Assembly (NCBI RefSeq): GCF_017614965.1
Contig: NZ_WVUG01000022.1
Span: 1-52,945, forward strand
DNA length: 52,945 nt
DNA from: Streptomyces griseorubiginosus
GTDB taxonomy: Bacteria; Actinomycetota; Actinomycetes; Streptomycetales; Streptomycetaceae
Reading direction: 5' to 3'
Shown here: one piece after another, positions 25,567 to 36,631 of the stretch
Layout: each line of letters begins with the position of its first letter
Numbering within the stretch: the first letter of the stretch is position 1
Made by a program: the position numbers and the translations under genes
The notes under the pieces: generated by a model
The model's input: the letters and a program-made list of their open reading frames with translations, nothing else
Database searches by the model: none
What the model was told of the DNA's origin: nothing

Positions 25567-26697
25567 ATGGAGAACGTACTCCGCCCGCTGATCGTGATCG
25601 GCGGCTCGGTCGTCCTCACGCTCGTGATCGGCTGGGCCACCGACCAGTTGCTGCGCAAGGCCGACGGACGCCACAGCGAGACGCCGCTGTGGGGTCTGTT
25701 GCGCCGTGGCCGCATCCCCTACCAGCTCGTGCTGTGCGCCGCCATGCTGAGAGGCTCCTACGACGAGGCCCGGCTGCTGCGCGAACACCGGGTCGCGGTG
25801 GGCCAGTTCCTGACCCTGGTGCTGATCGGGGCGGCGGCCTGGCTGGTGATCCGGATCGCGGCGGCGATAGTCGAGACCTCCTACAGCCGGTACGCCCGCG
25901 CCCACCACGACGCCGCCCGGGTCCGCCGGGTGCGCACCCAGGTGTCGCTGATCATGCGCGTGGTCTCGGCGATCGTCGGCGTGGTGGCCGTGGCCGCGAT
26001 GCTGCTGACGTTCCCCGCGATGCGCGCGGCCGGTGCCTCGCTGCTGGCCTCGGCCGGCATCCTCGGCATCGTCGCCGGTGTCGCCGCCCAGTCGACGCTG
26101 GGCAACATGTTCGCGGGGCTGCAGATCGCCTTCGGCGACATGGTGCGGCTCGGCGACACCGTGGTGGTGGACGGCGAGTGGGGCACGGTCGAGGAGATCA
26201 CCCTGACGTTCCTGACCGTGCGGACGTGGGACGAGCGCCGGATCACCATGCCGGTGTCGTACTTCACCTCCAAGCCGTTCGAGAACTGGTCGCGCGGCAG
26301 CAACCAGATGACGGGCATCGTCTACTGGCACCTCGACCACTCGGCGCCCGTCGAGGCGATGCGGGAGCGGCTGCGGGACATCCTGCGCGAGTGCCCGGCC
26401 TGGGACGGCCGCGCCCACAACCTCGTGGTCACCGACTCCACGCCCAACACCATCCAGGTCCGCGCCCTGGTCACGGCGAAGGACGCGGACGACATCTGGA
26501 CGGTACGCGTGGCGGTGCGCGAGCAGATGCTCAGCTGGCTGTGCGCGGAGCACCCGTACGCGCTGCCCCGCGTCAACACGGCGGACGCCGTGCTGCCACC
26601 GAGCCGGCCCGCCCTCGACGACCACCTGGACGGCCGTGTGAACGGGCATCTCGACGGCCACCGCGACGCCGCCGCGGCCCGCCGCGCGCGCGAGTAG
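25567..26697 (+). CDS. MscS-type mechanosensitive channel
   Basis: A 376-residue small-conductance mechanosensitive channel protein. Three membrane helices (LIVIGGSVVLTLVIGWA, FLTLVLIGAAAWLVIRIAAAIV, IMRVVSAIVGVVAVAAMLL) lead to the pore-lining segment AGASLLASAGILGIVAGVAAQSTLGN, followed by the beta domain (LGDTVVVDGEWGTVEEITLTFLTVRTWDERRITMP), both strongly MscS-like. It protects from osmotic downshock. The tail is an unusual His/Asp/Arg-rich end. ATG at 25567 with GGAGG immediately upstream. Confidence 0.93.
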   Translation: MENVLRPLIVIGGSVVLTLVIGWATDQLLRKADGRHSETPLWGLLRRGRIPYQLVLCAAMLRGSYDEARLLREHRVAVGQFLTLVLIGAAAWLVIRIAAAIVETSYSRYARAHHDAARVRRVRTQVSLIMRVVSAIVGVVAVAAMLLTFPAMRAAGASLLASAGILGIVAGVAAQSTLGNMFAGLQIAFGDMVRLGDTVVVDGEWGTVEEITLTFLTVRTWDERRITMPVSYFTSKPFENWSRGSNQMTGIVYWHLDHSAPVEAMRERLRDILRECPAWDGRAHNLVVTDSTPNTIQVRALVTAKDADDIWTVRVAVREQMLSWLCAEHPYALPRVNTADAVLPPSRPALDDHLDGRVNGHLDGHRDAAAARRARE

Positions 26698-26718
26698 CCG
26701 AACGCGCGAGTAGCCGAA
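26687..26718. repeat. 16-bp perfect tandem repeat at the mscS stop codon
   Basis: CGCGCGAGTAGCCGAA occurs twice in a row (26687-26702 and 26703-26718). The first copy contains the stop codon of the channel gene; because 16 is not a multiple of three the second copy is not read in that frame. Confidence 0.9.
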
Positions 26719-26721
26719 CAG

Positions 26722-26762
26722 GGGGGCGCCGTTCGGGCTCAGTGCCCGCGCTCGGCGCCCCC
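26722..26762. terminator. Bidirectional terminator between mscS and SDR genes
   Basis: GGGGGCGCC (26722-26730) and GGCGCCCCC (26754-26762) form a 9-bp perfect stem with a 23-nt loop, lying in the 41-bp gap and running into the last codons of the convergent SDR gene. Confidence 0.6.
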
Positions 26763-27479
26763 GTTGACCTGGATCACCTGCGAGGTGACGTGCGCCGCGC
26801 CCGGTGAGGCCAGCCAGTGCAGGGTCGAGGCGACGTCACCGGGGGTGCCGGCGCGCTTGTCGAGCGTGTCGGCGACGAGCCGCTCGCGCCGGGCCGGATC
26901 GATGGCAGGCCCGAAGAACTCGGTGTCCTCGATGTAGCCGGGCGCGACCACGTTCGCGGTGATCCCGCGCGGCCCGAGCTCCCGCGCCAGGTCATGGGCG
27001 TACGGGTGCAACGCGGCCTTGGCGCCCGCGTACGCCCCGCTGCCCGAGCCCCGGTAGGCGGCGATGGAGCTGACGAACAGCACCCGTCCGCCCGGGGAGG
27101 CGAGCCGGTCCTTGAGGGCCTCGGTGAGCAGGGCGGCGGTCAGGGTGTTGAGCCGGAAGTTGACGGTCCAGTTGTGCGCGACCCGGTCGAGCGGGTCCTC
27201 GCTCGCGGCCGGGGGCTCCAGCTGCCCGGTGCCGCCGGCGCCGTGGATCAGCACGTCCACGGTCCCGAACTCCTCCGCCACGAACTCCGCGACCCCGCGC
27301 ACGGCGGCGGTGTCGGCCAGGTCGGCGGCGTACGTCGACGCCCCCGGCACATCGGCCTTCGCGAGGACCTCGGCCCGCCGCCCGAGCAGCAGGACCCGAT
27401 CCCCCTCCGCCGCGAACACCCGCGCCGCCGCGAGCCCGATTCCCGTGCCTCCACCACTGATCACCACATTGCGAGCCAT
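26739..27479 (-). CDS. Short-chain dehydrogenase/reductase
   Basis: A 246-residue classical SDR. Cofactor motif VISGGGTGIGLAAA at the N-terminus, LLGRRAE with arginines suggesting NADP(H) use, catalytic Ser in VLFVSSIAAYRG, and YxxxK in GAYAGAKAALH. C-terminal IQVNGGAERGH is typical. No neighbouring pathway genes point to a substrate. It is a single gene between convergent mscS and the antiporter gene, 47 bp downstream of the latter. Confidence 0.93.
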   Translation of the reverse strand: MARNVVISGGGTGIGLAAARVFAAEGDRVLLLGRRAEVLAKADVPGASTYAADLADTAAVRGVAEFVAEEFGTVDVLIHGAGGTGQLEPPAASEDPLDRVAHNWTVNFRLNTLTAALLTEALKDRLASPGGRVLFVSSIAAYRGSGSGAYAGAKAALHPYAHDLARELGPRGITANVVAPGYIEDTEFFGPAIDPARRERLVADTLDKRAGTPGDVASTLHWLASPGAAHVTSQVIQVNGGAERGH

Positions 27480-27526
27480 GATCCGACCCTACGCATGCGC
27501 GGCCCGGCGCGCGCAACCGTTTCCGG

Positions 27527-29113
27527 TCAGCGCAGGCTGCGTACGTCGAGATGGCGCAGCACCCGGTCCACGATCTCCGGGTCCGCCCCGGGCTCGCTGC
27601 GCGCGGCCATCACCTCGTGCCGTGCGGCGCTCAGCAGCTCGCCCTGGATCCGCCGCATCCGCTTGAGTCGGCGCACCCGCATCTCGTGCGCCTCGCGCCG
27701 TTCCTCCTCGCCCATGTCCGGGCTGATCCGCACGCCGATCTCCAGGGCCCGCCGCAGCATCTGCTCCGACAGCTCGTCCGGCAGGTCCTCGACCTCCTCG
27801 ATCTCCTTGAGCCTGCGTTTGGCGGCCTTCGCGGCGCGCACGGCGAGTTCCTTCTCGAACTCCTTCTCGTGCTCGGTGTCGGCCTGCACCCCGAGCCACC
27901 TCACCAGCCAGGGCAGGGTCAGGCCCTGCAGCACCAGCGTGCCCATGATCACGCCGAAGGCGATGAAGACGATCTCGTCCCGGTCGGGGAAGGCCGAACC
28001 GTCGTCGGTGGTCAGGGGGATCGCGAGCGCCAGCGCCACCGAGGCCACCCCCCGCATCCCGGACCACCACATCACGATGGTCTCGCGCCAGCCCATCGGG
28101 ATGTCCTCGTCGTGGTCCCGTCTGGCGTGCAGCCGCTTGGTGAGCCAGGTCGCCGGGAGCAGCCAGGCGAGCCGGACCAGCACCACCACGGCGAGCACCG
28201 CCGCCGCCCAGCCGAGCATCTCGCCCCACCGTCCGGACGCGGTGCGGATGGCGTTGTGCAGCTCCAGGCCGATCAGCCCGAAGGCGACCCCGGTGACGAG
28301 CGTGTCGACGATGTCCCAGAAGGTGTGCCCGGCCAGCCGGGTCATCACGTCGTCGGGGTCGGACGCGTACTCCGCGAGGAAGAGCGCGGTGGTGAGCACG
28401 GCCAGCACCCCGGAACCGTGCAACTCCTCGGCCAGCACGTAGGAGGCGTACGGCACGAGCAGCGTCAGGCCGACCTGCAGGGTGGCGTCGCCGAGCACGT
28501 CGAGGAGCCGGTTGGCGCCCCAGCCGAGTGCGACGCCGATCGCGACGGCGACCACGGCGGACAGCACCAGGTCGAGGGCGGCGCGACCCGCGTGGAACTC
28601 GCCGCTCACCGCGGCGGCGACCGCGACGTGGTAGAGCACGATCGCCGTGACGTCGTTGAACAGGCCCTCCCCCTCCAGGATGGACACCAGACGGCGGGGC
28701 AGGCCCAGTTGGCCCGCGACCGCGGTCGCCGCGACCGGGTCGGGCGGCGCGACCAGGGCGCCGAGCGCGACGGCGGCGGCGACGGGCAGTCCCGGCACGA
28801 TGGCGTGGGCCATGACGGCCACGCAGAGGGTGGTGACGAAGACCAGCGCCACGGCCAGCAGGAAGATCGGCCGCCGGTTCGCCGCGAACTGCCGCCAGGA
28901 CGTGCGGCGCACCGCCGCGTACAGCAGGGGCGGCAGCAGCAGCGGCAGGATCAGCTCGGGCGGGACGTTCACGTTCGGCACGAAGTCGGCCACCGCGAGG
29001 GCGACCCCGAGCAGGGTCATCAACACTGGCGCCGGCACCCCGAACCTGTCCCCCAGCGGGACGCTCAGCACGGCCCCGAGCAACAGGACGAACAGCAGGG
29101 CCAACTGATCCAC
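27527..29113 (-). CDS. Na+/H+ antiporter, CPA1 (NhaP) family
   Basis: A 528-residue cation/proton antiporter with about 12 membrane helices. The ion-binding aspartate is in LEGEGLFNDVTAIVLYHVA (ND motif of CPA1 proteins), preceded by the helix VALGALVAPPDPVAATAVAGQLGLPRR-type segment. The last 130 residues are a charged cytoplasmic helical tail (EFEKELAVRAAKAAKRRLKEIEEVEDLPDEL), probably regulatory. GTG start at 29113 with GGAG upstream. It exports sodium or potassium in exchange for protons. Confidence 0.93.
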   Translation of the reverse strand: MDQLALLFVLLLGAVLSVPLGDRFGVPAPVLMTLLGVALAVADFVPNVNVPPELILPLLLPPLLYAAVRRTSWRQFAANRRPIFLLAVALVFVTTLCVAVMAHAIVPGLPVAAAVALGALVAPPDPVAATAVAGQLGLPRRLVSILEGEGLFNDVTAIVLYHVAVAAAVSGEFHAGRAALDLVLSAVVAVAIGVALGWGANRLLDVLGDATLQVGLTLLVPYASYVLAEELHGSGVLAVLTTALFLAEYASDPDDVMTRLAGHTFWDIVDTLVTGVAFGLIGLELHNAIRTASGRWGEMLGWAAAVLAVVVLVRLAWLLPATWLTKRLHARRDHDEDIPMGWRETIVMWWSGMRGVASVALALAIPLTTDDGSAFPDRDEIVFIAFGVIMGTLVLQGLTLPWLVRWLGVQADTEHEKEFEKELAVRAAKAAKRRLKEIEEVEDLPDELSEQMLRRALEIGVRISPDMGEEERREAHEMRVRRLKRMRRIQGELLSAARHEVMAARSEPGADPEIVDRVLRHLDVRSLR

Positions 29114-29201
29114 GGTCAGCGCTCCGGGAGGATCGACGGACGGGAGGCGGACTTCAAGCCTGCCACGACACCGATCCCACCAGCCCTTTCGGCCCCCTTC
29201 G

Positions 29202-29672
29202 TTACAGGGTGCGCCGCATCGCCCGGTGCGGTATCCCCGCCTCCGGGTACTCCGGCCCGTACGCCTCGTACCCCAGCCGCTCGTAGAACCCCAGGGCGTG
29301 CGTCTGCGCGTGCAGGTCCACGGCCGTCAGCCCCCGCGCGCGTGCCGCGTCCTCGATCGCCCGTACGAGCGCCACACCGACGCCGAGGCCGCGGGCCTCC
29401 CGGGTGACGGCGAGCCGCCCGAGCGAGCCCACCGAGAGGTCGCCGTCGACCTTCGCCGCGGCCGCCTCCCCGTGCAGCAGCCGCCCGGTGCCGAGCGGCA
29501 CCCCGTCGTCCCGCACGGCCAGCACGTGCACGGCCACGGGGTCGTACGCGTCGTACTCGATGTCCTCGGGCACGCCCTGCTCGCCGACGAAGACCTCCTT
29601 GCGCACCGCGAAGCACGCCTCCAGATCGGCCGGGTCCTCGGCGATGCGTACGTCGTACGCGCGCGTGCTCAT
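29202..29672 (-). CDS. GNAT family N-acetyltransferase
   Basis: A 156-residue GNAT enzyme. Acetyl-CoA binding motif A is in [28 protein letters not shown] (R-x-x-G-x-G/A), and the C-terminal [25 protein letters not shown] is typical of the ElaA/YjcF-like group. Substrate unknown. Its ATG (29672) overlaps the stop of the pseudouridine synthase gene as ATGA, so it is translationally coupled to it. Confidence 0.93.
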   Translation of the reverse strand: MSTRAYDVRIAEDPADLEACFAVRKEVFVGEQGVPEDIEYDAYDPVAVHVLAVRDDGVPLGTGRLLHGEAAAAKVDGDLSVGSLGRLAVTREARGLGVGVALVRAIEDAARARGLTAVDLHAQTHALGFYERLGYEAYGPEYPEAGIPHRAMRRTL

Positions 29673-30613
29673 CCGTACGTCTCCTCGCGGACCTGGTCCA
29701 GAGCCTTCTGCAGGTCGGCCGGATAGTCGCTCGCGAACTCCGCCCACTCACCGTCCCCGGGGTGCTCGAAGCCGAGCCGGACGGCGTGCAGCCACTGCCT
29801 CGTCAGGTGCAGCCGCTTGGCGAGGGTCGGGTCGGCGCCGTAGGTGAGGTCGCCGACGCACGGGTGGCGGTGGGCGGCCATGTGGACGCGGATCTGGTGG
29901 GTGCGGCCCGTCTCCAGCTTCACATCGAGCAGGGAGGCCGCGCGGAACGCCTCGATGAGGTCGTAGTGCGTGACGGACGGCTTGCCGTCGGCGGTGACCG
30001 CCCACTTGTAGTCGTGGTGGGGATGGCGGCCGATGGGCGCGTCGATGGTGCCGCTGGTCGGGTCGGGGTGGCCCTGGACGAGCGTGTGGTACCGCTTGTC
30101 GACCGTGCGCTCCTTGAACTGCCGCTTGAGCGAGGTGTACGCGCGCTCCGACTTGGCGACCACCATCAGCCCGGAGGTGCCGACGTCGAGCCGGTGCACG
30201 ATGCCCTGGCGCTCGGCGGCACCGGAGGTGGAGATGCGGTAGCCGGCCGCGGCGAGACCGCCGATGACCGTGGGCCCGGTCCAGCCCGGCGACGGGTGGG
30301 CGGCCACGCCGACCGGCTTGACGATCACCACCACGTCGTCGTCGTCGTGCACGATCTCCATGCCCTCGACCGGCTCCGCGACCACCTGCACGGGCGCGGG
30401 CGCCTGCGGCATCTCGACCTCGAGCCAGGCGCCGCCGTGCACCCGCTCGGACTTGCCGACCACCGAGCCGTCGACCGTGACCTTCCCCGCCGCGGCGAGC
30501 TCGGCGGCCTTCGTCCGGGAGAAGCCGAACATGCGGGAGATGGCGGCGTCGACACGCTCGCCCTCCAGGCCGTCGGGCACGGGCAGGGTACGGATCTCGG
30601 GAATCGTGCTCAC
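29669..30613 (-). CDS. RluD-family 23S rRNA pseudouridine synthase
   Basis: A 314-residue protein: an S4 RNA-binding domain (residues about 15-75, [32 protein letters not shown]) followed by the pseudouridine synthase domain with the catalytic Asp in [18 protein letters not shown] and the late motif [20 protein letters not shown]. It probably modifies the 23S rRNA helix 69 region, though RluC/RluD/YlyB specificity cannot be told. GTG start at 30613. It sits just downstream of lspA, an arrangement common in many bacteria. Confidence 0.95.
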   Translation of the reverse strand: MSTIPEIRTLPVPDGLEGERVDAAISRMFGFSRTKAAELAAAGKVTVDGSVVGKSERVHGGAWLEVEMPQAPAPVQVVAEPVEGMEIVHDDDDVVVIVKPVGVAAHPSPGWTGPTVIGGLAAAGYRISTSGAAERQGIVHRLDVGTSGLMVVAKSERAYTSLKRQFKERTVDKRYHTLVQGHPDPTSGTIDAPIGRHPHHDYKWAVTADGKPSVTHYDLIEAFRAASLLDVKLETGRTHQIRVHMAAHRHPCVGDLTYGADPTLAKRLHLTRQWLHAVRLGFEHPGDGEWAEFASDYPADLQKALDQVREETYG

Positions 30614-30671
30614 CCGTCGAGTATGCCGGACGGCGCCGATCGTCCCGACCGCGCCTGTGGACAACCGCCGG

Positions 30672-31247
30672 TCAGTCCTTGTGGACCGTGCCGTCCGGGT
30701 CCAGCCCCTTGAAGGACAGCAGAACGATCAGGATGCCGCCGCACACGATCGCCGAATCGGCCAGGTTGAAGACCGCGAAGCCCTTGGGGGCGATGAAGTC
30801 GACCACCGCGCCCTCGAAGACGCCCGGCGAGCGGAAGATCCGGTCCGTGAGGTTGCCGAGCGCGCCGCCCAGCAGCAGGCCCAGCGCGATCGCCCAGGGC
30901 AGACTGTAGAGCTTGCGGGCGAGCCGGGCGATCACCACGATCACCGCCGCCGCGATCACCGTGAAGATCACGGTGAAGGCCTCGCCGAAGCCGAAGGCCG
31001 CGCCCGCGTTGCGGATCGCCTCGAGCTTCAGCCAGTCACCGATCAGCTCGATCGGCGCGTGGTGCTCCAGCTTCGCGACCACGAGCAGCTTGCTGACCAG
31101 GTCGAGCGTGTACGCGAAGGCGGCCACCGCGAACAGCACGGCGATCTTGCGCCTGCCCCTGGGCGGCGCCGACCCGTCCCGCTGCGACTCGGCCCCCGCC
31201 GCCTCCGGGGAATCCGGCGTACCGATGATGCGCTCCGCCTCTGCCAC
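30672..31247 (-). CDS. lspA: Lipoprotein signal peptidase LspA
   Basis: Signal peptidase II (191 residues) cuts the signal peptide from lipidated prolipoproteins in the membrane. Four membrane helices and the two catalytic aspartates are visible: [26 protein letters not shown] and [15 protein letters not shown]. The N-terminus has a 35-residue polar extension ([18 protein letters not shown]...) longer than in E. coli, common in actinobacteria. GTG start at 31247; the pseudouridine synthase gene follows 58 bp downstream. Confidence 0.96.
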   Translation of the reverse strand: MAEAERIIGTPDSPEAAGAESQRDGSAPPRGRRKIAVLFAVAAFAYTLDLVSKLLVVAKLEHHAPIELIGDWLKLEAIRNAGAAFGFGEAFTVIFTVIAAAVIVVIARLARKLYSLPWAIALGLLLGGALGNLTDRIFRSPGVFEGAVVDFIAPKGFAVFNLADSAIVCGGILIVLLSFKGLDPDGTVHKD

Positions 31248-31308
31248 GTGAGTCCCTCAACCTAGGTACCTGACTGAGCACGAGGGTACGGCACGCATGT
31301 GTGGGCCT

Positions 31309-32802
<1,494 letters not shown>

Positions 32803-33110
32803 GGCCGCGGCCCCTTCACATATTGTGATCTTGCACGCGAATCGTGCTGGGACGATAAATCGACTTGAGTCCCGCGGCAACGGGGCGCACCGCCCGATTC
32901 GCCCGGCTCGCGCACGCCGCTCCGCAAGCCTGCATGCGTTGTGCCCAGCTCCCCGCGGGGTAATCCGCCGTGCCGTCCGTCCCAGGATCCGAACACGCGT
33001 ACCGCTCCATTCGGGTCACATCCGGCCGTAGGGCACCGCCACCCCCGGGTACCCGAAAACCGGTCGGCCGCTGTCCGCGCGGCGCCGTACACTGGGCGGA
33101 GCGAAAAGCG
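32803..33110. other. Divergent intergenic region upstream of DksA-like gene and ileS T-box
   Basis: About 308 bp without a convincing gene. Its left end (32815-32870) is unusually AT-rich for this genome (TATTGTGATCTTGC, GATAAATCGACTTGAG) and probably holds the promoter of the H1/DksA-like gene. Its right end holds a candidate promoter for the ileS leader. The middle shows only dense GC sequence. Confidence 0.6.
33088..33093 (+). promoter_or_regulatory. Candidate -10 box for the ileS T-box transcript
   Basis: TACACT at 33088-33093 fits a Streptomyces -10 element and lies about 20 bp before the first recognisable T-box bases. No clear -35 hexamer is seen at the expected spacing, so this is tentative. 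Confidence 0.3.
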
Positions 33111-33396
33111 TGGATGGGGACGAGTAGCGGCGTACGCAGCCCAGAGCGACCCGGGGACGGTGGAAGCCCGGGGGCGAGCGCGACGTGAAGATCACCCCGG
33201 AGCCGCCGGAGGAACCCCCGAGAGGGGCAGTAGAACCGGCATCGCGACCCCAATGAGGGGGCTCACCGGTGCACACCACGCGCCGGAGGGCCAAGGAGGG
33301 TGGTACCGCGGGAGCGCGCCGAAACCGGCGTAGAGAAAGACACGGCTCTCGTCCCTCCGGACGGAAGGCAGCAAGTCCGCCGGAGGAAGCTCGCTG
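33111..33396 (+). ncRNA. Translational T-box riboswitch of ileS
   Basis: A T-box leader sensing uncharged tRNA-Ile. The stem I base reads GGGGACGAGTAGC (33116-33128). A candidate isoleucine specifier codon ATC lies at 33191-33193. The conserved T-box TGGTACCGCG is at 33301-33310, ready to pair with the tRNA acceptor end. Two exclusive folds are visible: GGAGGG (33295-33300) with CCCTCC (33353-33358) forms the anti-sequestrator, whereas CCTCCGG (33354-33360) with CCGGAGG (33380-33386) hides the ribosome site of ileS. There is no T-run, so control should be at translation, as known for actinobacterial ileS T-boxes. Confidence 0.95.
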
Positions 33397-36300
33397 ATGA
33401 CAACGCCGACGTACCGCCAGGTGCCCGCCCAGGTCGACCTGCCCGCGCTCGAGCACGCGGTGCTCGACTTCTGGCGCGAGCAGAAGATCTTCGCCAAGAC
33501 CCTGAAGCAGTCCGAGGGCCGCCCCGAGTGGGTGTTCTACGAGGGCCCGCCCACCGCGAACGGCATGCCGGGCGCCCACCACATCGAGGCGCGCGTCTTC
33601 AAGGACGTCTTCCCTCGCTTCCGCACCATGCGCGGCTACCACGTGGCCCGCAAGGCCGGCTGGGACTGCCACGGTCTCCCGGTGGAGCTCGCGGTCGAGA
33701 AGGAACTCGGCTTCAGCGGCAAGCAGGACATCGAGAAGTACGGCATCGCGGAGTTCAACGCCAAGTGCCGTGAGTCGGTGACCCGGCACACGGACGCCTT
33801 CGAGGCGCTCACGACCCGCATGGGCTACTGGACCGACCTCCAGGACCCCTACCGCACCATGGACCCCGAGTACATCGAGTCGGTCTGGTGGTCGCTGAAG
33901 GAGATCTTCGGCAAGGGCCTGCTGGTCCAGGACCACCGCGTCGCCCCCTGGTGTCCCCGCTGCGGCACGGGCCTGTCCGACCACGAACTGGCGCAGGGCT
34001 ACGAGACGGTCGTCGACCCCTCCGTGTACGTCCGTTTCCCGCTCACCTCCGGTCCGCTGGCCGGCCAGGCCGCGCTCCTGGTGTGGACGACGACCCCGTG
34101 GACGCTGGTGTCCAACACCGCGGTCGCCGCGCACCCCGAGGTCACCTATGTCGTCGCCACCGACGGCACGGAGAAGCTCGTCGTCGCCGAGCCGCTCGTC
34201 GGCAAGGCGCTCGGCGAGGGCTGGGAGACCACCGGCGAGTCCTTCTCCGGCACCGAGATGGAGCGCTGGACCTATCAACGTCCGTTCGAGCTGGTCGAGT
34301 TCCCCGAGCCCGCGCACTACGTGGTCAACGCCGAGTACGTGACGACCGAGGACGGCACGGGCCTGGTCCACCAGTCCCCCGCCTTCGGTGAGGAGGACCT
34401 CAAGGTCTGCCGCGCCTACGGCCTCCCCGTCGTCAACCCCGTCCGCCCGGACGGCACCTTCGAGGAGGACGTCCCGCTGGTCGGCGGCGTCTTCTTCAAG
34501 AAGGCGGACGAAAAACTCACCGAGGACCTCCAGCAGCGCGGCCTCCTGTTCAAGCACATCCCGTACGAGCACAGCTACCCGCACTGCTGGCGCTGCCACA
34601 CCGCGCTCCTCTACTACGCGCAGCCGTCCTGGTACATCCGCACCACGGCCATCAAGGACCGCCTCCTCCAGGAGAACGAGAACACCAACTGGTTCCCGGA
34701 GACGGTCAAGAACGGCCGGTACGGCGACTGGCTGAACAACAACATCGACTGGGCGCTGTCCCGCAACCGCTACTGGGGCACCCCGCTGCCGATCTGGCGC
34801 TGCGAGGACGACCACCTCACCTGCGTCGGCTCCCTCGCCGAGCTCACCGAGCTGACCGGCACGGACCAGTCGGGCCTCGACCCGCACCGCCCGTTCATCG
34901 ACGAGGTCACCTTCGCGTGCCCGACGTGCGCCAAGACGGCCACGCGCGTGCCGGAGGTCATCGACGCCTGGTACGACTCGGGATCGATGCCGTTCGCGCA
35001 GTGGGGCTACCCGTACAAGAACAAGGAGCTGTTCGAGAGCCGCTACCCGGCGCAGTTCATCTGCGAGGCCATCGACCAGACCCGCGGCTGGTTCTACACG
35101 CTGATGGCGGTCGGCACGCTGGTCTTCGACAAGTCCTCCTACGAGAACGTCGTCTGCCTCGGGCACATCCTCGCCGAGGACGGCCGCAAGATGTCCAAGC
35201 ACCTGGGCAACACCCTGGAGCCGATCCCGCTGATGGACCGGCACGGGGCGGACGCGGTGCGGTGGTTCATGGCGGCCGGCGGTTCTCCGTGGGCGGCACG
35301 CCGCGTGGGCCACGGCACGATCCAGGAGGTGGTGCGCAAGACGCTGCTGACGTACTGGAACACGGTCGCCTTCCAGGCCCTGTACGCCCGTACGTCCGAC
35401 TGGGCGCCCAGCGAGGCCGACCCGGCCCCCGCCGACCGCCCGGTCCTGGACCGCTGGCTGCTGTCCGAACTCCACGCGCTCACCGACCAGGTGACGCAGG
35501 CTCTGGAGGCGTACGACACCCAGCGCGCCGGCAAGCTGCTCTCGGCGTTCGTCGACGACCTGTCCAACTGGTACGTCCGCCGCTCCCGTCGCCGCTTCTG
35601 GCAGGGCGACAAGGCGGCGCTGCGCACCCTGCACGAGGTCGTGGAGACGGTCACCAAGCTGATGGCCCCGCTGACTCCGTTCATCGCCGAGCGGGTCTGG
35701 CAGGACCTTGTGGTGCCGGTGACCCCGGGCGCCCCGGAGTCGGTGCACCTCGCCTCCTGGCCGGAGGCGGACCTGTCCGCCATCGACCCGGAGCTGTCGA
35801 AGCAGATGGTCCTGGTACGGCGGCTGGTGGAGCTCGGCCGGGCCACGCGCGCGGAGTCGGGCGTCAAGACCCGTCAGCCGCTGTCGCGGGCGCTGGTCGC
35901 GGCGGCGGGCTTCGACTCGCTGGACCGGGAGCTGCACGGTCAGATCACGGAAGAGCTGAACGTCAGCGCGCTCGCGTCGCTGAGCGAGGTCGGCGGCTCC
36001 CTGGTGGACACCACCGCCAAGGCCAACTTCCGGGCGCTGGGCAAGCGGTTCGGCAAGCGGGTGCAGGAGGTCGCCAAGGCCGTGGCGAACGCGGACGCGG
36101 CCGCGCTGTCGCTGGCCCTGCGTGAAGGCACGGCGTCGGTCGAGGTCGACGGGGAGACGATCACGCTGGCTCCGGACGAGGTGATCATCACCGAGACCCC
36201 GCGCGAGGGGTGGTCGGTGGCGTCCGACGCCGGTGCGACGGTGGCCCTGGATCTGGAGATCACGGAGGAACTGCGGCAGGCGGGTCTCGCGCGTGACGCG

Positions 36301-36534
36301 ATCCGGCTGATCCAGGAGGCCCGCAAGAACAGCGGCCTGGACGTGGCCGACCGGATCGCGCTGCGCTGGACGTCCACGGACCCCGCGGTCGTCGCGGCGC
36401 TGAGCGAGCACTCCGGTCTGATCGCGGACGAGGTCCTGGCGACGGACTTCGCCCAGGGCGAGGCCGACGACTCGTACGGCGAGCCGTTCACGGACGAGGG
36501 CCTGTCCCTCACGTTCCGCCTGCGCAAGGCATAG
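33397..36534 (+). CDS. ileS: Isoleucyl-tRNA synthetase IleRS
   Basis: A 1045-residue class Ia synthetase of the eukaryote-like (type 2) size, charging tRNA-Ile. Catalytic signatures: the position of HIGH reads G59-A60-H61-H62 (NGMPGAHHIEARVF), a GxHH variant, and KMSKH is at 598-602. The editing domain (TTTPWTLVSNTAVA and nearby) and the anticodon-binding helices (LSNWYVRRSRRRFW) follow. The type 2 form is associated with natural mupirocin resistance. ATG at 33397, with GGAGG at 33382-33386, sequestered by the T-box. Confidence 0.97.
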   Translation: MTTPTYRQVPAQVDLPALEHAVLDFWREQKIFAKTLKQSEGRPEWVFYEGPPTANGMPGAHHIEARVFKDVFPRFRTMRGYHVARKAGWDCHGLPVELAVEKELGFSGKQDIEKYGIAEFNAKCRESVTRHTDAFEALTTRMGYWTDLQDPYRTMDPEYIESVWWSLKEIFGKGLLVQDHRVAPWCPRCGTGLSDHELAQGYETVVDPSVYVRFPLTSGPLAGQAALLVWTTTPWTLVSNTAVAAHPEVTYVVATDGTEKLVVAEPLVGKALGEGWETTGESFSGTEMERWTYQRPFELVEFPEPAHYVVNAEYVTTEDGTGLVHQSPAFGEEDLKVCRAYGLPVVNPVRPDGTFEEDVPLVGGVFFKKADEKLTEDLQQRGLLFKHIPYEHSYPHCWRCHTALLYYAQPSWYIRTTAIKDRLLQENENTNWFPETVKNGRYGDWLNNNIDWALSRNRYWGTPLPIWRCEDDHLTCVGSLAELTELTGTDQSGLDPHRPFIDEVTFACPTCAKTATRVPEVIDAWYDSGSMPFAQWGYPYKNKELFESRYPAQFICEAIDQTRGWFYTLMAVGTLVFDKSSYENVVCLGHILAEDGRKMSKHLGNTLEPIPLMDRHGADAVRWFMAAGGSPWAARRVGHGTIQEVVRKTLLTYWNTVAFQALYARTSDWAPSEADPAPADRPVLDRWLLSELHALTDQVTQALEAYDTQRAGKLLSAFVDDLSNWYVRRSRRRFWQGDKAALRTLHEVVETVTKLMAPLTPFIAERVWQDLVVPVTPGAPESVHLASWPEADLSAIDPELSKQMVLVRRLVELGRATRAESGVKTRQPLSRALVAAAGFDSLDRELHGQITEELNVSALASLSEVGGSLVDTTAKANFRALGKRFGKRVQEVAKAVANADAAALSLALREGTASVEVDGETITLAPDEVIITETPREGWSVASDAGATVALDLEITEELRQAGLARDAIRLIQEARKNSGLDVADRIALRWTSTDPAVVAALSEHSGLIADEVLATDFAQGEADDSYGEPFTDEGLSLTFRLRKA

Positions 36535-36548
36535 CCTCCCGCACCCTT

Positions 36549-36580
36549 GAAGGCCCGGCCCTCCAGAGGGCCGGGCCTTC
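36549..36580 (+). terminator. Terminator after ileS
   Basis: GAAGGCCCGGCCCTC (36549-36563) and its exact inverse (36566-36580) form a very strong GC hairpin 14 bp after the ileS stop. Confidence 0.9.
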
Positions 36581-36631
36581 GGCGTTACGGCTGGGGGGTC
36601 ATCCGCGCTTGAGCCGGCGGTCACCGCACAT

